Source: Taeniopygia guttata
Lineage: Eukaryota; Chordata; Aves; Passeriformes; Estrildidae
Assembly: GCF_048771995.1 (NCBI RefSeq)
Contig: NC_133030.1
Span: 12,602,001-12,666,000 of the forward strand
Direction: 5' to 3'
Length of the DNA: 64,000 nucleotides
In this document: piece by piece, positions 45,169-56,500 of the stretch
Layout: each line of letters opens with the position of its first letter
Position numbering within the stretch: position 1 is the stretch's first letter
Made by a program: the position numbers and the translations under genes
The notes under the pieces: generated by a model
The model's input: the letters and a program-made list of their open reading frames with translations, nothing else
Databases searched by the model: none
Told to the model about the DNA's origin: nothing

Positions 45169-46098
45169 CCAGGATACCTGGCACCTGCGGACACTGCTGG
45201 CCAGGACAGTGGCGTGCAGAGACCAAAGATTGACTTTTCATTGTGGTTGAGGTGAACAAAGTGTGCCTTGAGCTGGGGTGGGAGGGATCAGTGGGGCTGG
45301 AGAACTGTCCCGCTTCCCACAGGTGCTGTGAAAAATGAGCAGGGAAACGAGGCTAAAACAGGAGTTTTATGTTGCCCTTCAGTGAACTGGCACTTGAGGG
45401 CAACAAGGACTGAACTCTGCTTGGCACAGGCAGCTTTGCCTTCACCTCAATGGATTCTGGATCAATTATCCGCATGGATAGTGTGCACTAAAAGTCAAAA
45501 ACTGATTTTTCTTCCAGCCTGCTGTGTTCCTATGTCTTACAATAAGAGCTGCTGGATGCCATGTCATAAAAAAAACTGTTTTTATTGCATTTTGTTGTCA
45601 GATTGATTTCAAAACTACAAGATTACCTCTGAGAACACTGTGAGGTAAAACCAGAACACTGTGATCTCTTTTGTGCCTGCTGTTTGTCAGCAAAACCCAC
45701 TTGCCTTTGAAATTACCAACATTCATTCAAATAATTACTTAAGTTAGTAGTTCTGGGTGCAGGTATTGGACCTGGTTTTGGAGGTACTGTTTCCCAGATT
45801 TTGTCTTGAAGAGATTTTTTATTATCACTTCAGTGTGACAATCAGTTTTCAAGAAAAACAAAAGCAGTTTTATGAAGCAGAAGACTTCTTTTAAAATAAT
45901 TTTATATTAATTATTAATATCACCGTAGTTCTTATTTTCATTAATGTTTACACAGTTGATTCTTGGCTTTTGGGAGGGTTTTTATATAAATTTTTGAGAT
46001 CTCCAAGGGAGAGGTTGGCCAGCCCACAGGAATTAGTACCTTCCTCCTAAAATCACTTGGTGATGTCACCAGAGTCAGGATGTATCTACCAAATCACA

Positions 46099-46104
46099 AT
46101 AAAC
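46099..46104 (+). terminator. Candidate polyadenylation signal AATAAA (RPUSD2)
   Basis: Canonical hexamer about 930 bases after the RPUSD2 stop codon. Confidence 0.5.
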
Positions 46105-46884
46105 CATTGCGTACTTCCAGTAGCCCAAAGGAGCCAAGTGGTGTCTTTATCTGCTAGATATTAAATATTTCCATAAAAATTCACTCAGGTTTGAGCTTTG
46201 CTCTTCCACATCCTGCCAATGGTTTTGTGATTCTAATTTAATTCCAGATATTTAGAGGTGATGCTAAAAATCAGTGTTGTCCAATTTTTTGATGCATTGG
46301 AATGCACCTTTCATGGAAATAAATGGAACTTGGGCACCTTCAATGTATAAAAAAGGGTGGCTGGAGCTCTTACTGGATTTGGATGCAGGGGAATGGGCAT
46401 AGATTTAGGGATGACAGTTAAATTAGACTTTGATGTGTCCCAGGTTACGGTGGGAGGTTTTTGGTAAGAAATTTCTGTTACAAAAAAAGGCTCTGTCAGG
46501 GCTTTTCCTGACTAACATTGGGGCCAATGGGCCTGATGAGGAACTAGAGCTCAACACAGCTTTTTCTTCTTTTCCTGGAATAATGGCTTCAGTTGGCAAC
46601 TTTTAATTTCCTGGTCAAGAAACCCCTGGGCTTCCGTTTCCAAGATTCTTTGAACAATGAAGATTTAGGATTTAGTTCACAAGGATTGTACCTATTATTT
46701 TAGTTTAGTTTAGTTTGTCAAAATCATGTTTGATGTTTTGTTAGCTGGGAAGATGTTGCTCTTGGAGGTGCCCTGGGATGAATTCCCATCTGAGATTGGG
46801 TCTGAGGTAAATACTGGGTCCTGGTTGTCAGCATAAATTCATATACTTTGTTTTCCATACAAAGTGTAGGTCCTGGAAGAATTC

Positions 46885-46975
46885 CTTTCTTCAGTATACC
46901 TTTACTTGGACATGCCTTGATAGTGCTGGGTTAGGTTTGGACTTGATCCTGGACAATCCTATAATTCTGTCTTTA
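46885..46975 (+). repeat. CR1 3' tail remnant, sense
   Basis: Contains tagtgctgggttaggtttgg, acttgatcctggacaatcct and ataattctgtctt, a diverged CR1 end. Confidence 0.6.
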
Positions 46976-47539
46976 TTCAGGAGAATGTCTATCTCACTGT
47001 GCTAAAGTACTTTTCCATACAAATAAACCCTCCTGGCAAACTTCCCTGTGCCTTGGTCTCTCCCTATGCAGGACTGACTGGAATTAGCCCCTGAACACTC
47101 ACCTTTCACACAGTAATTCTTGTCCAGATGTGTTCTAACCCATACATTGTGTTTGGGAACCTTTTGTGAGTCTGGACCGTTGTGATCTGGCTCACTCTCT
47201 GCCCAGGATTGGGTATGATCTAATTTCAAGAAGTATTTAAGTGTAGTTAAAACTTTGGCAGTGTGTGCAGGGAGGGCTCAGAGCTGTTACACAGATAGGA
47301 GATGTCCCTTCTCCTGGAAACTCTGAGTTTCACTAACTTCTACAGGCCTCTAATTCCAGACTTTCTTTTTTTCCTTTTTTAAGTGAACCATAGATGGCTT
47401 AGGCAGAGAGGAAAAGTTTTCCTGTATCTTGTCAATACACTCATTTATGCTTTTTAAATTGCCATAACTTGATGGAAGACAAAGCCAAATGCAGTAATTG
47501 CTTATCTGAAGCGAACTTGATGTAATTTTCAGTGAGGGG

Positions 47540-47900
47540 CTGGGACCTTAAAGCCCATCCACTCCCACTCCCCTGCCATGGGCAGTGACACCTTCCACTA
47601 TCCCAGCTTGCTCCAAGCGCTGTCCAAGCTGGCCTTGGCCACTTCCAGGGATCCAGGGGCAGCCTCAGCTTCTCTTGGCAACCTGTGCCAGGACCTCCTC
47701 ACCCTCCCAGGGAAGGATTTCTTCCCAATGTCCCATCTAAATCTCCTCTTTTCCAGTTCGGAGCCATTCCCCCTTGTCCAAAGTCCATCTCTTGGAGCCC
47801 CTCTGTGCCCTGGAAGGGGCTCTAAGGGTTCCCTGGAGCTGAGGAATCCCATCTCTCTCAGCCTTTCCTCATAGGAGAGATCTTCCATCCCTCTAATTCT
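47540..47900 (-). repeat. CR1 LINE fragment, antisense
   Basis: Contains ccatgggcagtgacaccttc, gcttgctccaagcgctgtcc, gacctcctcaccctcccagg and tttcctcataggagagatct, antisense CR1 blocks in order. Confidence 0.9.
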
Positions 47901-48314
47901 AACTCAAAGCTTTCAGGGATGCAGCCAGCCCTAACAGGGCATTTTGTTGGGATCCCAGAGGAGGTTGAGATTAAAAGGGATTTGTTCCAGTGTCACAGCT
48001 GGAAGCTCTGCAGCAGAGGTTCTGGGGAAAGGAGGTAAGTCAGGCTACCCCATGGAGAGGCACCAAAGGAAGGTGGATACTGGGTGAGACCCTTCAATCC
48101 CTCGGGACACTCCGTCCTGGCTGTGACCCCTAAAATCTCTGGGACACTTTATCCTGTCTTGTGACTCTAAATCCCTCAGGATGCCGTGTCCTGTCTATCC
48201 GAGGCACTGCCTCCGCTTTTCCTTCTCCCCGTAAGGGCCAAAGGGAAAGGCGGGAGGAAGAGGTCCCCTTGGAAGTGTTGGGGAGGGAAAAAAAAAACCA
48301 ATTTGGTGTGAGGG

Positions 48315-48318
48315 AAAA
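48315..48318 (-). terminator. Pol III terminator (T4) of tRNA-Ser
   Basis: Four A on the plus strand are TTTT on the minus strand, 12 bases past the tRNA 3' end. Confidence 0.75.
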
Positions 48319-48329
48319 GTTTTCGCTCC

Positions 48330-48411
48330 CGACGAGGATGGGATTCGAACCCACGCGTGCAGAGCACAATGGATTAGCAGTCCATCGCCTTAACCACTCG
48401 GCCACCTCGTC
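48330..48411 (-). tRNA. tRNA-Ser-GCT: tRNA-Ser (anticodon GCT)
   Basis: On the minus strand the 82-base sequence starts GACGAGGTGGCCGAGTGG and ends in CATCCTCGTC plus a G discriminator. The acceptor stem pairs perfectly (GACGAGG / CCTCGTC). The A box (TGGCCGAGTGG) and B box (GGTTCGAATCC) are intact. The anticodon loop CTGCTAA gives anticodon GCT (serine AGC/AGU), and the long variable arm expected of tRNA-Ser is present. There is no intron. A T4 terminator follows on the minus strand at 48318-48315. It looks functional, and is decoded independently of the flanking genes. Confidence 0.96.
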
Positions 48412-48479
48412 ACAGCAGCTCCTCTTTCACCGGACCTATAAGCAAGTACGCTCACCGCCTCCACCATCTCCTCCCGCCC

Positions 48480-49095
48480 GCCGCTCCCCTGCGTGGCGGC
48501 GTCGGTTACGCGGCCCTGCACGGGCACAGTGCGGAGCGAAGCCGCCGGCCCGCGACCGAGCACTCCGCGGAGCCGGCCCGGTACTGCGCCATCCCCATCA
48601 CCGCGGCTGCGAGCGTGCGGGCTGCGCGAGACACCGAAATGGCAGCAGCGGGGCGGTCCGTGGAGCCCGCCATGTTGTACGGCACAAGGGGGCGCCATGT
48701 TGTCCGGACCCGGGAGCAGCCGTCCTGTACGGCGCCAATGTGTCGTCACGGGCGCGGGGCGGGCGGTTGGGTTTGAACGGGGCGGCGGCGGCCGGGGAGC
48801 GGGAACCGGGGCCAGGGACCCGGAAACCGGGATTCGGGAGCGGAGGCCCCGAGCGGGAGGTAAAAGCGGCTGAGGGGCCCGTCGGAGGAGGAGGCGGTGC
48901 GGGAGGGGCGGCCGCCGTTGGCAGGGGCCGGGGCGGGCGCGGTGGGGAAGGAGCGCGGGAGAAGCGGCGGGAGAAGGTCGGCGCCCCCCGGGAGCGGCTG
49001 GATGGAAGGAGGGCTGAGGCGGTGCTGCCTGAGGTGGGCGCGGAGCGTGTGGGGAACCCCCCGGTAAGGGCGGTGCGGAGCCATCCGAGGTAATT
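48480..49095. promoter_or_regulatory. CpG island, KNL1 promoter / untranslated first exon
   Basis: CpG-dense, beginning about 70 bp from the tRNA gene. It has two YY1-like sites (cccgccatgttgt near 48668 and ggcgccatgttgt near 48691) and a related cgccaatgtg. KNL1 coding starts at 50520 in an internal exon, so a non-coding first exon is expected here. Possible donors are at 48860 (gag|gtaaaa), 49064 (ccg|gtaagg) and 49091 (gag|gtaatt); I cannot choose. Confidence 0.7.
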
Positions 49096-50499
49096 GATGT
49101 CTGGAGAACGCGTTAATGGGATGTAATTAATGGCAGAGGTGATTAATGCGGGGTTTGTGATCGATGAGTGATTGGCGCCTGGGCTGTGTGGGCAGTGAAG
49201 CGAGGGCGCGGGGACAAAAAGAGACTGAAAAAAAAAAAGATTATATCTGTTTTTCCTAACGGGGAAAAGGCCGAGGAGGGGCGGGATGGGCGGCAGGGAT
49301 GGACTGAAGTGTTATGGAGCGATTCCCCTGTTCGCAAAGTCAAACGGGGGAATAAAAAGGGGGGGATCTTTTATCAGCGTAGCGATGGAGAACTCGTCCC
49401 TCAAGGATTGTAGAGGACTTTCAGACAGGATTAGAGAAGGACAGTTAAGGAAGGTGGTTGGGGAGTGAATTTCAGATTAATAGCCTCAATAGCAGAGTGA
49501 TAAGGGCTTTGATAGCTCCAGGCTTATCTCCCACAGCAATCTTCCCTGTTCTTCCCTTCTGTGTGTGTTCAGCCTGACCGAGAGTGGGTTTAGATGGGAT
49601 ATTGAGAAGAAATTGTTCCCTGTATTGGGAAAATTAATTCATAAGGTTTATGTCTAAAAAGGAGACAGAGGAGTCATGTAGCTTTAGTCATGAATAAAGG
49701 GAGAGGCCATGGGCTATTTTCCATAGGTTCTCTCAAATTGCTGGAGGATGCAGCCCCCTTTTTGTCCTAATTTACCTTTCCTCATTGGCTGAGGTACTTG
49801 AGAGATACAGACTTCCTGAATTGCCTAATACAGACCTTCTTCTAATGTGCACCCCCTGTCCCCTCCTTTTCTTTGTGTATTTATTCTTTTTCCCCAAGTC
49901 CAGGCATTTAGCAGCACCTCGAATAAGCAACAGTTTGTGTCAACAAGTAACATTCTCCTGTTGCTTAACTCACCTGTTAGTCTCTGGTTTAGGCAGACTC
50001 ATAATTTATAAAAACACATTCCTCTTATTCCTTTCGGGGGGGGTTAAGAAAATTGAGCCATGCTTTTCTGGTTGTATCTAGAGAAGGAACAAGAAGCAAC
50101 AGGCACAAGCTGAAATACCAGAAATTCAGTTTAGAGCAAGAGGGAAAATGTTTTGTATGTGTCAGAGCAAATGTTGTCTTGGATAAGGTTTGATCTTGTT
50201 TATCTCCCAGCATTTACCAGAATCTCACCTTTAAATAAAAGGTCAGATAACCAGTAATACTTAAATTGTTAGCACAGCTGTTTTCTAACATGATATACAA
50301 TAGGAAATATATGTCTAATGTGAATATAACAGGAGAACATTGACTTGAGAGGCCTGTTGTACTTCAGAGCATTTCTGTGACTAGAGAAGGATGGAGAGGA
50401 AAAAACACAGCATCAAAAACTAATAGCTGGTTGTGGGTTTATGCAGTTTTCCTACTGAGGCTCATTAATGGTTTTGAATTTTGGTGCTGTATTTTATAG
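49096..50499 (+). other. Probable KNL1 first intron
   Basis: AT-rich, no coding exon. A short CR1-like scrap (tttagatgggatattgagaa gaaattgttc) lies near 49590. It ends at the acceptor attttatag before the first coding exon. Confidence 0.6.
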
Positions 50500-50519
50500 G
50501 AAAAACATATCCTTCAGCA

Positions 50520-53500
50520 ATGGACAAGATTTACACAGACCCTGACATGGAAATGTGAGTTAAAACCCTCTAAGAATTTTACTGTGATATAAATATTGCC
50601 CCTTAGAGGCAAAACCTTTTGTAATGCACTTCAACATCCCTTTAATGAAATGTGTTTTCCTTTGTAAAGATGGCCAAGGGGTTTCTTAGGTGTTTGGTGA
50701 GGGGTTCATAGTGATGGATTGTCAGGAGATGAACTGATCATAGGGCTGGGGTGGGCAGTCTGTTGAGTTTTCCAAAGCTTATCCTGGGAACCAGTGCTGA
50801 AATGATCAATCTTTTCCAAACATGTTGTTTTTTTAATTTCACACTTGTAAAAATAAGACAGAAATCAATTTATTAACCTCAGAACCGTGGCAGGACCATT
50901 CAGGAAACTTACCTTGGTGCAATTTTGTGCCTTCATACCGATGCCTGGAAATAGAGCACAAACTTTTCCAGGCTATATAATGATAATATAAAAGCAAAAC
51001 TTTACTTGGAAGACTTCAGGTACATAAAGTGATAAACAGTGCCCCAAATTAGATCCTTGCAATTGATAAGATGGGGCAATTAGAGTATGTAGCCAGTATT
51101 GTCCAGTGAGAGGAGCAGTTGGTTTGGTAATCTCCCTGCAGGGTTCTGCCCTTCTACCCTATCTTTATTATGCCAGTGATTACGTGGTGCAAAATAAGAA
51201 TGTCCTTGGAGAAGTAACAGGCAAGACTAAAAAAAAATTTTAGGAATGTGTCAATAAGTGCCTGTTCACTGTGGGAAAGAAAGGTGGGAAAGTACTGGAA
51301 GTTACACTGAGGCGTTTAACAGTCTACAGAATCACAGTGCATGAAGAAAGCTAAAAACCTTAGGCATCAAAACCTGTTTCCCTCTTTCCCCTGCAGGGAT
51401 AACACAGAGCACATCAGAAGGAAGCGACTGTCCTCTGTGAGTAACCTTCAGCATTCCTCAAAATAAAACTGTGTGAGGGGGGGAAAGGAGTCTAGGGAAG
51501 CTGACAGAGGAACTTGCTTACTCTTGGGAGTTGAAGAAAAGCATTCCAAAAGAGCCTGTCAGTCCTGAGAGGATTGACTGTGGCACTGCTGACTCTTAGA
51601 AACTCTCTTCTTGGAGCTGCAGCTGAACTCTCAGCTATTGTATTTTCTTTCAGATTTTAAAGGCTCCACGAAATCCTCTGGATGATCTGGGAAATGGGAA
51701 TGAAATGACAGAGGTAGGTCTGCCCAGCCCTTTCCTACCAATCCTCCGCAGTGTTTTGCTCATTCAGCTGTGTCACTGTAATAACACAGGTGGTTTTAAT
51801 GCACCATTTCTGATAATACTATTCATACACCACTTTTGTTTGGTTTTGTGTTTCTTGGAGAGCTGTGCCTGTCATGAGTAGCAACCTGTTGTGTTTTTTG
51901 TTGGCAGGACATCCACGTAGAGAGACGCAGGAGGAGCTCGCGCAGGGTCAGCTTCGCCACCACCATCAAGTGAGGGAGCTGCACACCTACATCCCTTCCT
52001 CAGCCAAAAAATGCTCCTTCCCCCTAAAAGTGTCCTCACTGAGTGATCACAAATAACTGCAAGCAGCAGGAAGATTGTTATATTGAGTTAGGTTGAACCC
52101 TGAGAGCCATTATTCATTTTTCTGTCTGAAAAAAAGCCCAATTTGGTGAAATTAATATAGTTATTATTAACTATATTGAATATTATTGAATGGAATTTTT
52201 GTTTTCCATCCAATTTCCATTCATACATCATAAATGTCACAATGGCATCTTCTCCCTGAAAGTTACAGCTGGATTCAGTACACTTCTGGCTTTTGATATC
52301 TCATTTCAGAACGTGTATAAAGTATTTAAATTGCTGCTGATTTTTTTAAATTTGCTTTTAGAGGTGGTTTTGTGTTTTTAAAAATTGGTGGTTTTGTTTT
52401 TAGCTGCAGAGTCTTCCAGCGAGATCTTAAGAACAGCACATCAGAGACAGAAAATACAGGTAAAACTCCTTTTTCTTTTCCTGACAGGTTTCCCAGACTA
52501 TTAACAACAAGATTTTAGCTTGAATTTAAGAAATTAGAATTTTTCCATTTGGCAAAGGAACAACATGGTCAGCTCTTTATCCTGGCCTGGCTGAAGACTC
52601 CTTAGTCACAGAGTTCTTGCCTTGTGAAGACACATCAAGAGTGAGAACTTCAGAACATTGTTTTCTGTGCACTTCACTCTTGTCTCATGCTGAGTCAGAA
52701 TTGTGTGGGTTGGGCAAAACCTTTAAGATAATCAAGTACAACTGTGATAATGTTTCTCACATTGTAATGTTGTCATTTTCTTATTTTTAGGGTGTTCAGC
52801 ATATGAGAAGGATGATACCTTTACTAATCAGTAAGTATCATGTCTGACAGATATTTGTTAGTATTCAATGTTTATTACCAAACTGATTCCTCAGAAGAAG
52901 ATAAAGCATTAGACTGGCCTCAAAACTCTTGTAGATAAAGCACAATGGTGGGATCTGTAAAATTAAAATCACTTGGTGGTAAAATAAAAGATAAGAGACT
53001 TTGTATGTGAGAAGGGGAATTTCACAGAATCACAGATTCTATGAAAAATAAAGAATTAATCTTTTCTTGTAATTTAAAAATTAAAATACCGCTGTATGTT
53101 GAACAGTGGTTTGGGACATAATAGATAATTTAATGGGAAAAATAAGGTTGTGACTCAAATTAGAATATATTGAAGACAGATATGCAGTGTCTGCTATCTG
53201 CTGCCCAGACCCACATGAGCTCTGCCACAGAATTCTGTGCAACACAATTCTCTGCCACTTCTGTTTACAGATCAAGACTTCCCTTGGAAACCTTTTAACA
53301 AATGTTTCTCAAACCCTTTTGTAGGAATGAAGACCCTGGGGCTGTTCCATGTGAGATCACTGGTGAGTTTGAAAACAGATTTAATAGCTAAATGACTCTG
53401 TTTATTTAAAACTATTGATTATGTGTGAGGAATTTTAATGTGCCTAGAGCAATCTCTGTGCCTTGGGAGAGCTCTCTGGATGGGCTTTGTCCACTGGAGT

Positions 53501-56500
53501 TGTTTACAAGGATTCTGTTATGGAAGTCTGGGTGGCCCTGTGAGGTGCTGAAGGGAGTTATGAAAATATTTTTCAGAATATATTTGGGCTTGATTGTATT
53601 TATTTACTCAGAGCATTGAGCTTCAGCTCAGTGGACAAAATAATAAGCAAACAGCACAAAACCTGGAGTATTCCCTTTCTTTCCACAGGGATGAACACTT
53701 TGCTTCATGCCCCCATCCAGGCCTTGGGGCAGCAGACTGAGGTATGTGAAGGCTTTAATTTTTTTGGTGCTGAAAATACCATGTCCAAAATACATCACAA
53801 GAATTTGTGTAGTAAAGATTAAAAATGTCAGTTGCCTTTGTAGTCACATCATATCTCTTGAAACTATATTTTGAAGTGTGTCCTAATCTGATAGTCATTA
53901 GACTGCAACATAAATAACTCTTCCTTCTGAAATTCCTTTACAACTTCTCAGTAATGAAGTAGTTCCTCCATTCTTGTCTTCTTTGCAAGCCTTCATGAGC
54001 CTCACTTACTTTTTTTACTAATATATGTTTTTAAGGCAAGTATAATACTCACATATTCCTTTGATCACAATTATATTTTGCAAAAGTAAGGCCAGCTAAC
54101 CAGTCAGAGAAAATACAAATTCTTTAAGTATTTTATTTAACTAGTTACTTTCTAGTTCTGCCCTTAATTCTCTGCTAGATGCAGCAACCAGTTCTTATCT
54201 TACTTGATCATCTGATTTAGCAGTCACACTTGGAATGTGCACAGAGCAAGAATTGTTGTTTAAACTTAAATAACCACATATTCCATGTTTGTGTAACAGT
54301 AATAGCTCTAAAGCTAATCTGCTTTGTAAGGTCCCACATGTTACATTCTGTAATTTGCCAAAATCTTGCACTAACTTTTAAGACTACATTTTCCTTCCAA
54401 GAAATTAAGAATAGAGTTTATATTAAGAATATAGTTTATATTATTACTATAAATACGTCATTATTTATAATTTTAATCTAGATGTAATAAAAAATATTTC
54501 CCTAGAAAATCATATCCTATTCTAAAACAACAGGATTTGCATATCTACATAAAAACTCCATGGTCTGAGTCAGTCTTGTCTGTGCTATGTTTAATGTGTG
54601 GCTGCTTGTTTTACTCACGTGATGAGCTCACGGTTCAATTCCTTTCACTCTTGAGTGCAGTGTAGGTCACCAGGGGGGACTTGATATGGTCCCTTCCATT
54701 TCTCCTGGGTTGGTCCAAAACTCCAGGTTCTGATGAACACTGGATCTTCTGGTTTGAAAGGATGTGAAGGGGAGTCGGGTCCCAACGATTTGTTGTTAGC
54801 AATGTACATTTTAAAACTTACAGGGACTTAATTTTGATACTATTGTATTAATTTCAGTAAAATTTTGTGGCTTCCCTTGCCTTGTTGGTGCAGCATGGGA
54901 AAGTTTCTGGCCATCTAGAGAAAGTACCAAAATACTAAAATGTACCAGCCCCTGATTCTGCTTGGGCAGTTCTGCAAATTCAGTTTGCCAATAATTACCT
55001 GGTCAATTCCTCTGTTTTACTAGCCTTGGAGGTGGCCTGCCTTCCTTGATATTATTTTGCAAAACAAACAACTTATTTTTTAGTAACTGATCTTAATTTC
55101 TGTTATCTTTGTGCCTAATATATTCCTTTATAAATTAGTTACTATATTTTCTATTTCTTTAAGTGTTTCTTGATGGTTTTAGTTCTGTTATCTTATACAT
55201 TAATTTATACATCACCTACATGAATTTACTAATTACTTGCTGGGATTTTCTGTAGCTTCCAGTTGTGGGGCTAGCTGCTTGTCCTGATTTGGTTTTTGTT
55301 CCCAGACGTTCAACATCTGCTAGGTATTAGTGCAAGGATACCTTTGTCAGTAACTTCTCTTGCTGTTTTGTCAGCTAATTGATTCGCTGTATTAACTGGG
55401 GAGTCTCCAAACTGATGTGCTTTACAAGGACATCCTGCTGGCAATATCCACTGTCCTCCTTTTTGTTCCAAACCAGCTGTGTCCATGTGGGACATGTATC
55501 AGCCTTTGTGCTTCTCTGTAGCTGCCACTGCTCTCAGGTATCCAGGTCACCTTCCCTTGAATTGCCCAGGTATTTGGACAGGCTGCTTCCATGACCCCAA
55601 ATGCCAGCCAATGCCCCCAGTGCCAGATGCATCCTTTCATGCACAGGTAACTCAAATGGTTTGGTTCAAGAGTGAGGCTCCCAGTGCAGGGAGGTTCTTT
55701 CAGGGCTTTTCAGATGCTCTGACTCTCAGGAGTCCAAACCAAGTATTTTTGGTGGAGGATCATGCAAGGGTTTTGCCAGTACCCCAAAATTGCAAATCCA
55801 TAACTGACATCATCCAGCCATACATAAGAAGGCTTGCAGTCCTTGGCTCTAGAGTCTGGCAAATGCGCTCTTTTCAGCTGCTTCCCAAGCTTCTTTTTTT
55901 CCTGCAAGATCTCAAAACTAAAATATGTTACTTCTTCTTTGCTCACTGGTGCTATTTTCTTTGACACCCTGTATCCAGATTGTTCTAAGAAATGTAGCAG
56001 ACTTACAGTAGCATTGAGTCACTTACTTTCAGTCTTAATTGCTGCCAGAATACTTTCCAATTTTATGTGCTCTCAAGAGTGTGCATGAATTAGCTACCAC
56101 TGGATGAGTATCAGGAACTTTTCATTAATGGCCCTCAAATCTTGTATTGATCTCTAACTGATAATATTGATGTGTTATATTCTGATTAATATTCTTTCAA
56201 TATTCTAAAATTTTTCATAAGTCTCTCCAGCTTCCCCTTGCCTCAGACTTAATAGGATATTTGTTTTGCTTTACCAGTCTGGCTTTAGGTTTGAGAGTAA
56301 TCCTCACTGATTTGGCCACCTTTGATCCTCCAGGCATCTCAGTTGCTGATACCAACAGGGTTACTGCATTCTCTGCCTCCTCTGGCATTTCATCCAACTT
56401 TTCTTAGTCCTGTAACATAAAAATCTTTGCCGTGATGGCTTTTGGTTCTGGTGTTTCAATTTGTATTTCCCCATCCTAGAAAGTTATTTGAACGTGAATT

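Larger units (their letters stand above)
45169..48329. other. RPUSD2 3' UTR and RPUSD2-KNL1 spacer
   Basis: RPUSD2 3' UTR probably ends near AATAAA at 46099-46104 (in atcacaataaaccattg), with another AATAAA at about 46318. Beyond it are two CR1 pieces and an AT-rich stretch with a tttagtttagtttagttt run near 46698. No coding exon seen. Confidence 0.6.
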
